Shown: positions 60,487 to 64,000 of the stretch, piece by piece
Layout: each line of letters starts with the position of its first letter
How positions within the stretch are numbered: the first letter of the stretch is position 1
Assembly: GCA_018401755.1 (NCBI GenBank)
Contig: JAGYKJ010000002.1
Span: 116,722 to 180,721 of the forward strand
From: Litorivicinus sp.
GTDB taxonomy: Bacteria > Pseudomonadota > Gammaproteobacteria > Pseudomonadales > Litorivicinaceae
Length of the DNA stretch: 64,000 nucleotides
Direction of reading: 5' to 3'
Made by a program: the position numbers and the translations under genes
Notes under the pieces: model-generated
The model's input: the letters and a program-made list of their open reading frames with translations, nothing else
What the model was told of the DNA's origin: nothing
Databases searched by the model: none

Positions 60487-60924
60487 ATGGGATTGCTTGG
60501 CTTATTTTTGTCTGCGCTGATTGCTGCAACCCTCTTTCCAGCACAATCTGAAGCGGTACTCACCGCGCTGATTGTCTATGGCAACGATCCCCTATGGATA
60601 CTGTGGTGGGTCGCTACCTTCGGTAATGTGCTGGGTGCGGTGATCAATTGGGGGATTGGACGCTGGGGATTCGCTTGGATGCGAGCTCGACTCTCGATCG
60701 CGTCGACCGAGCGTCTAGTTCGGGTCGAACACTGGTATTTACGGTGGGGCTGGATGAGTCTACTGGCGAGTTGGGTACCGGTCATTGGTGATCCCCTGAC
60801 CTGTGTTGCAGGTGCGATGCGGGAGCCATTGTGGCGTTTTCTTATGGTGGTCACTGTTGCCAAAGGTGGACGCTATGCGGTGCTCATTGGAGCCGTGAGC
60901 TCGCTCCAGGCACTGTCACTGTAG
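60487..60924 (+). CDS. yqaA: YqaA family (DedA-related) membrane protein
   Basis: A 145-residue inner-membrane protein. It shows LFLSALIAATLFPAQSEAVLTALIVYG, FGNVLGAVINWGIGRW and SWVPVIGDPLTCVAGAMREP, aligning with E. coli YqaA (LFPGNSE, GNxLG, SWMPVVGD). The family belongs to the DedA/VTT superfamily; the function of this branch is not established. The start is ATG 60487; an upstream in-frame start is possible. Confidence 0.85.
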   Translation: MGLLGLFLSALIAATLFPAQSEAVLTALIVYGNDPLWILWWVATFGNVLGAVINWGIGRWGFAWMRARLSIASTERLVRVEHWYLRWGWMSLLASWVPVIGDPLTCVAGAMREPLWRFLMVVTVAKGGRYAVLIGAVSSLQALSL

Positions 60925-60929
60925 TCGGT

Positions 60930-60952
60930 CGAGGGGTGCCGAAGCACCCTCG
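60930..60952. terminator. hairpin between convergent yqaA and peroxiredoxin genes
   Basis: CGAGGGGTGC (60930-60939), a CGAA loop and GCACCCTCG (60944-60952) form a stem with one bulged G. It lies between two convergent gene ends and could stop both, but no T-run follows on either strand. Confidence 0.45.
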
Positions 60953-60962
60953 TCATGCCCGC

Positions 60963-61607
60963 TTAGAGTGACTTCGTGCAGAAGTAAAAGTCTTTACAGG
61001 TATATTCGCCATTGTGCATGCGTGCCATCGCCTCAGTCGCCGTTTTGGCGGGCGGAACAATCACGTCGTCGCCTGGTTTCCAATTCTCAGGGGTCGCAAC
61101 GCCGTGCGTATCGGAGGTCTGCATTGCATCCAATAGTCGGATGAACTCATCAATCGAGCGTCCGTTACTCATCGGGTAGTAGACCATGGCGCGCAGCTTG
61201 CTATCGGGGTCGATCAGGAAGGTCGCTCGGACCGCCGAGGTATCAGCAGCACCTGGATGAATCATGCCATAGGCGCGTGCAACATCCATTGATAGATCAG
61301 CGATGATTGGAAAACCAATCTCCACGTCAAAGTTATCTTTGATGTTTTTGACCCAGGCAATGTGTGAGTGGGTGCTGTCGATGGACAGACCCAAGAGTGC
61401 GCAATTGCGTTTTGCGAATTCAGCTTCACGTTGGGCGAATGCCATGAACTCAGTGGTGCACACAGGGGTAAAGTCGGCAGGGTGTGAAAACAGAACGAGC
61501 CATTGGCCGCGGTAGTCGTCAAGGGTTTTGCGGCCTTCTGTTGTTTCTGCATCAAATGCCGGCGCATTTTCGTTTAAGCGAGGAAGTCCAATGATTGCAT
61601 TATCCAT
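60963..61607 (-). CDS. peroxiredoxin (Prx6 / archaeal 2-Cys type)
   Basis: Thiol peroxidase of 214 residues. The peroxidatic Cys is in HPADFTPVCTTEF. RATFLIDPDSKLRAMVYYP and the long C-terminal extension typical of the Prx6 group are present. The C terminus has a CKDFYFC pair that can act as resolving cysteines, as in archaeal AhpC-like enzymes. Nearby katG suggests peroxide defence. It is divergent from modABC, and an inverted repeat lies in the shared upstream region. Confidence 0.94.
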   Translation of the reverse strand: MDNAIIGLPRLNENAPAFDAETTEGRKTLDDYRGQWLVLFSHPADFTPVCTTEFMAFAQREAEFAKRNCALLGLSIDSTHSHIAWVKNIKDNFDVEIGFPIIADLSMDVARAYGMIHPGAADTSAVRATFLIDPDSKLRAMVYYPMSNGRSIDEFIRLLDAMQTSDTHGVATPENWKPGDDVIVPPAKTATEAMARMHNGEYTCKDFYFCTKSL

Positions 61608-61652
61608 GAGTAACTCCTTAAGAGCGTGAGTGAAGAACGTCTTTAGACTACA

Positions 61653-61672
61653 TAGTTATATAGAAATAACTA
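61653..61672. promoter_or_regulatory. perfect inverted repeat upstream of the peroxiredoxin gene
   Basis: TAGTTAT (61653-61659), six bases, ATAACTA (61666-61672). It lies about 50-65 bases before the peroxiredoxin start in AT-rich sequence, a promoter-like position. It does not fit the OxyR ATAG-N7-CTAT pattern. Likely an operator of an unidentified regulator. Confidence 0.45.
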
Positions 61673-61733
61673 AATCGTATATATAAATGCGTCCAATTGA
61701 GTCGGACTATGGACTGCTGGCAAAGGCCGCTGC

Positions 61734-61763
61734 TTGACAGAACAGGGATTCTTCCGAGATATT
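61734..61763 (+). promoter_or_regulatory. modABC promoter
   Basis: A perfect -35 TTGACA (61734-61739) is followed after 18 bases by GATATT (61758-61763), a partial -10. The start of transcription would fall near 61770, inside the palindrome that follows. Confidence 0.6.
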
Positions 61764-61787
61764 CGTTATATTTTTGAAAATATAACG
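61764..61787. promoter_or_regulatory. ModE-type operator (Mo-box) before modA
   Basis: A perfect 24-bp palindrome: arms CGTTATATTTT (61764-61774) and AAAATATAACG (61777-61787) around TG. The CGTTATAT...ATATAACG ends match the known ModE operator pattern. It overlaps the predicted transcription start, as needed for repression by molybdate-loaded ModE. No modE gene is visible in the window. Confidence 0.75.
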
Positions 61788-61798
61788 CAGGAGACGGC

Positions 61799-62554
61799 AT
61801 GATTACGCGCATCTTGATTGCCCTTGGCGTACTCGCGGGTGCGCATTTCGCGCAGGCGGCGTCTGTGACGGTATTTGCGGCTGCGAGTTTGTATTCTGCG
61901 TTAGATGCGATTGAGGTTGAGTTTGAAGCAGCAACCGGCATTGACTTGGTGGTGTCCTTTGCCGGTTCGTCAGCACTTGCGCGCCAGATTCAGCAGGGGG
62001 CGCCGGCAGATATTTTTATTTCAGCAAGCACAGACTGGATGGACCAATTGCAACAAGAGGATTTGTTGATCCCGGAAACTCGCCGTGATCTGGTCATGAA
62101 TGCTCTGGTATTAATTGGCCATGACAGAGATGCGCCGTCAGTGGTTCTGGATTCGCGTCTTGATCTTGTGGCGCTTGTCGGACAGTCCAGGTTGGCAATG
62201 GCGCTTGTTGACGCAGTGCCTGCCGGAATCTATGGGAAGGCAGCGCTTGGGAGTCTCGGTCTGTGGGACGCCATTGAGCCGCGGGTGGCGCAAGCAGACA
62301 ACGTGCGTGCAGCATTACGATTGGTGGCAAGCGGCGAAGCGTCTCACGGAATTGTGTATGCCACCGACGTTCAATCAGAGCCTCGGGTGCAACAGCTCGC
62401 CGTTTTTCCCCATGATTCACATCCCCCGATTGTCTATCCGATAGCCGCAATTAAGCAGCGAGATCGCGCCTCCCAAGATCAGTTTCTTCGTTTTCTATCC
62501 TCACCTCAGGCCCGTGACGCCTTCGCGCGTCAGGGGTTTATCGTGAACTTTTAA
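61799..62554 (+). CDS. modA: molybdate ABC transporter, periplasmic binding protein
   Basis: Captures molybdate or tungstate. The 251-residue protein has a signal peptide (MITRILIALGVLAGAHFAQAA) and ModA motifs VFAAASLYSALDAIE, VVSFAGSSALARQIQQGAPADIFISA, PAGIYGKAALGSLGLWD and GIVYATD. AGGAG lies five bases before the ATG. Its stop overlaps the modB start. Confidence 0.96.
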   Translation: MITRILIALGVLAGAHFAQAASVTVFAAASLYSALDAIEVEFEAATGIDLVVSFAGSSALARQIQQGAPADIFISASTDWMDQLQQEDLLIPETRRDLVMNALVLIGHDRDAPSVVLDSRLDLVALVGQSRLAMALVDAVPAGIYGKAALGSLGLWDAIEPRVAQADNVRAALRLVASGEASHGIVYATDVQSEPRVQQLAVFPHDSHPPIVYPIAAIKQRDRASQDQFLRFLSSPQARDAFARQGFIVNF

Positions 62555-63252
62555 TGGTGTCGATGGCTTTGGGTCCAAACGAGTGGGCAGCGATTCTCTT
62601 GTCGTTACAGGTGGCTGTAGTCGCCACGGTGTCGAGTATTCCCATTGCCGTCTTGGTGGCCTATGCGCTTGCGCGTTGGTCCTTTCCCGGCAAGGCCCTC
62701 CTGAACGGTCTCGTTCATTTACCACTGGTGCTTCCTCCTGTGGTGACTGGGTACCTGCTCTTGCTATCGATGGGAACGCAGGGCCCCATCGGCGGCCTAC
62801 TTGCGGAGATTGGGATTGTCTTTGCCTTTCGTTGGACAGGTGCTGCGCTGGCTGCTGCGGTGATGGCATTTCCCTTGATGGTACGCGCCATTCGGTTGCA
62901 GATTGAGTCCATCGATCCACAATATGAACAAGCAGCCGCCACCTTGGGTGCATCGCCACGCTGGGTATTTTGGACTGTGTCATTTCCACTGATGCTACCG
63001 GGCATCGTGGTGGGTTCAATTTTAGCGTTTGCGAAGGCCATGGGTGAGTTCGGTGCAACGATTACCTTCGTCTCCAATATCCCGGGACAAACACAAACCA
63101 TCCCATCAGCGATCTATGCGTTTTTACAGGTTCCCGGTAAGGAAGACGCGGCAATGGCATTGGTGATGATTTCGGTGACGATCTCAATGCTTGCACTGTT
63201 ATTTTCAGAGCTGATTGCCCGAAAAGTTGGCCGTCAGCAAGGGGGGTTGTAA
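62554..63252 (+). CDS. modB: molybdate ABC transporter, permease
   Basis: Inner-membrane channel of 232 residues with five or six helices. PLVLPPVVTGYLLL and the EAA-loop region EQAAATLGASPRWVFWTVSFPLMLPGI, which contacts ModC, are typical, as is KAMGEFGATITF. ATG 62554 shares a base with the modA stop; the end overlaps modC likewise. Confidence 0.96.
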   Translation: MVSMALGPNEWAAILLSLQVAVVATVSSIPIAVLVAYALARWSFPGKALLNGLVHLPLVLPPVVTGYLLLLSMGTQGPIGGLLAEIGIVFAFRWTGAALAAAVMAFPLMVRAIRLQIESIDPQYEQAAATLGASPRWVFWTVSFPLMLPGIVVGSILAFAKAMGEFGATITFVSNIPGQTQTIPSAIYAFLQVPGKEDAAMALVMISVTISMLALLFSELIARKVGRQQGGL

Positions 63253-64000
63253 TGCTGCACGTCGATATCGAGCATCAACTTGGGGAGTTCTCGCTCGACA
63301 TCCATGTGCAATTCGAGCCAGGGCTGACAGCACTATTCGGACCCTCTGGTGCTGGTAAAACCTCATTGATCCACGCTGTGGCTGGGATCCTGAACCCGCG
63401 CGTTGGCCGCATTGTCCTTGGGGAGCGAGTCCTTCTCGACACAGAGAAGGGCATTCGTATTCCGACACACTTGCGGCAACTGGCCTACATTTTTCAGGAT
63501 CCGCGTCTTTTCCCGCATATGACTGTCTTGGAAAATCTCCGGTACGGGCAGCGATTTCTCGGGACGCGACAGGCGCTGGGATCGTTGGATGAGACGGTCG
63601 AGATTTTAGGTATTGGCCATCTGTTGAGCCGTCACCCCACCGCGTTGTCAGGTGGCGAGAAGCAGCGTGTGGCAATCGGACGTGCATTATTGTCCTCACC
63701 CAGTTTGATGTTGGCAGATGAGCCACTGGCTGCCCTCGATGAGCCTCGTAAGGAGGAATTGATGGCGGTCTTTGAGCGGATTCGTGACGATCTTAAGGTG
63801 CCGATTATCTATGTCAGTCACGCGTCGGCTGAAGTATCAAGGCTCGCAGATACCATCATTCGGATGGATCAGGGTCGGGTCGTTGAACGCTGTCCACGAC
63901 CGCATACAGTGGCTCAGCATGCTCAGTCGTTAATGGGTCGATTATCAATCCCAGGGGTGGTCACTCAACGCCATAGCACTCAGGTTGTGGAGGTGGACGT
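63252..64000 (+). CDS. modC: molybdate ABC transporter, ATP-binding protein (3' end beyond window)
   Basis: ATPase powering ModAB. About 249 codons are visible and the frame is open to the edge. Walker A GPSGAGKTS, Q-loop FQDPRLFPH, signature LSGGEKQRVAIGRAL, Walker B LMLADEPLAALD and the switch His in YVSH are all present. The visible end (SIPGVVTQRHSTQVVEVDV) lies at the start of the C-terminal molybdate-binding TOBE/Mop domain, expected to continue for about 100 residues. ATG 63252 overlaps the modB stop. Confidence 0.96.
   Translation, partial: MLHVDIEHQLGEFSLDIHVQFEPGLTALFGPSGAGKTSLIHAVAGILNPRVGRIVLGERVLLDTEKGIRIPTHLRQLAYIFQDPRLFPHMTVLENLRYGQRFLGTRQALGSLDETVEILGIGHLLSRHPTALSGGEKQRVAIGRALLSSPSLMLADEPLAALDEPRKEELMAVFERIRDDLKVPIIYVSHASAEVSRLADTIIRMDQGRVVERCPRPHTVAQHAQSLMGRLSIPGVVTQRHSTQVVEVD

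Noticed and set aside
60930..60952. Efficient intrinsic terminator between yqaA and the peroxiredoxin gene
   Set aside because: The stem is good but no T-run follows on either strand, so it is listed only at low confidence.
61608..61798. Molybdenum-cofactor riboswitch before modA
   Set aside because: The leader is too short and a DNA palindrome of ModE type at the start site explains the structure.

Overview
The window is chromosomal DNA of a gammaproteobacterium, roughly mid-50s percent GC. It is dominated by conserved housekeeping operons whose order closely follows that of Pseudomonas and its relatives. This is inferred from gene families and gene order: dksA-gluQ-cbrB-crcZ-pcnB-folK-panB-panC, dsbD-aroQ-accB-accC-prmA-dusB-fis-purH-purD, proA-nadD-rsfS-rlmH-mrdA-rodA-mltB-rlpA-dacA-ybeD-lipB and lnt-corC-ybeY-phoH-miaB. 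The species cannot be named from this sequence. There are no mobile elements, CRISPR arrays, tRNA or rRNA genes.

Layout. 1-1.1 kb: the tail of a dTDP-rhamnose cluster (rmlD, rmlA), both reading frames broken. 1.3-10 kb: a small ORF, a promoter with a short terminated leader RNA, then the translation and RNA-decay operon rimP-nusA-infB-rbfA-truB-rpsO-pnp. 10-16.7 kb (minus strand): dksA, gluQ, an NtrC/CbrB-type regulator, a CrcZ-like small RNA behind a sigma-54 promoter, pcnB, folK, panB, panC. 16.8-26.4 kb: an aminotransferase and sfsA facing purH-purD, then fis, dusB, prmA, accC, accB, aroQ and a one-domain DsbD remnant. 26.4-33 kb: DUF2333, pyrophosphatase, PPi-dependent phosphofructokinase, mpl, a LON-domain protein, proA. 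32.5-41.8 kb: the nadD to lipB cell-elongation cluster. 41.7-50.9 kb (minus strand): miaB, phoH, ybeY, corC, lnt, leuS, lptE, holA. 51-57 kb: a DUF1820 protein, prc, apeB, hemH, azlCD and a small hypothetical gene. 57-61.6 kb: katG behind an OxyR-like site, a potassium channel, a YqaA-like protein and a peroxiredoxin. 61.8-64 kb: modABC behind a ModE-type palindrome, with modC running off the end.

The most interesting part is 13.6-15.4 kb. The regulator occupies the cbrB position and keeps its sigma-54 machinery, but its receiver-domain phosphoacceptor Asp is Glu. The sensor-kinase gene cbrA, which sits just upstream of cbrB in Pseudomonas, is absent. Directly downstream, the intergenic region carries a -24/-12 promoter, A-rich AAYAAYAA (CA) motifs and a strong terminator, as expected for a CrcZ RNA that titrates the Hfq/Crc catabolite-repression complex. 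This looks like a Cbr circuit without its adjacent kinase.

Five genes (rmlA, rmlD, sfsA, purD, purH) each carry a single-base frameshift, at or next to G/C runs. All are otherwise well conserved, so sequencing or assembly error is as likely as real decay. Every other gene in the window reads through cleanly.
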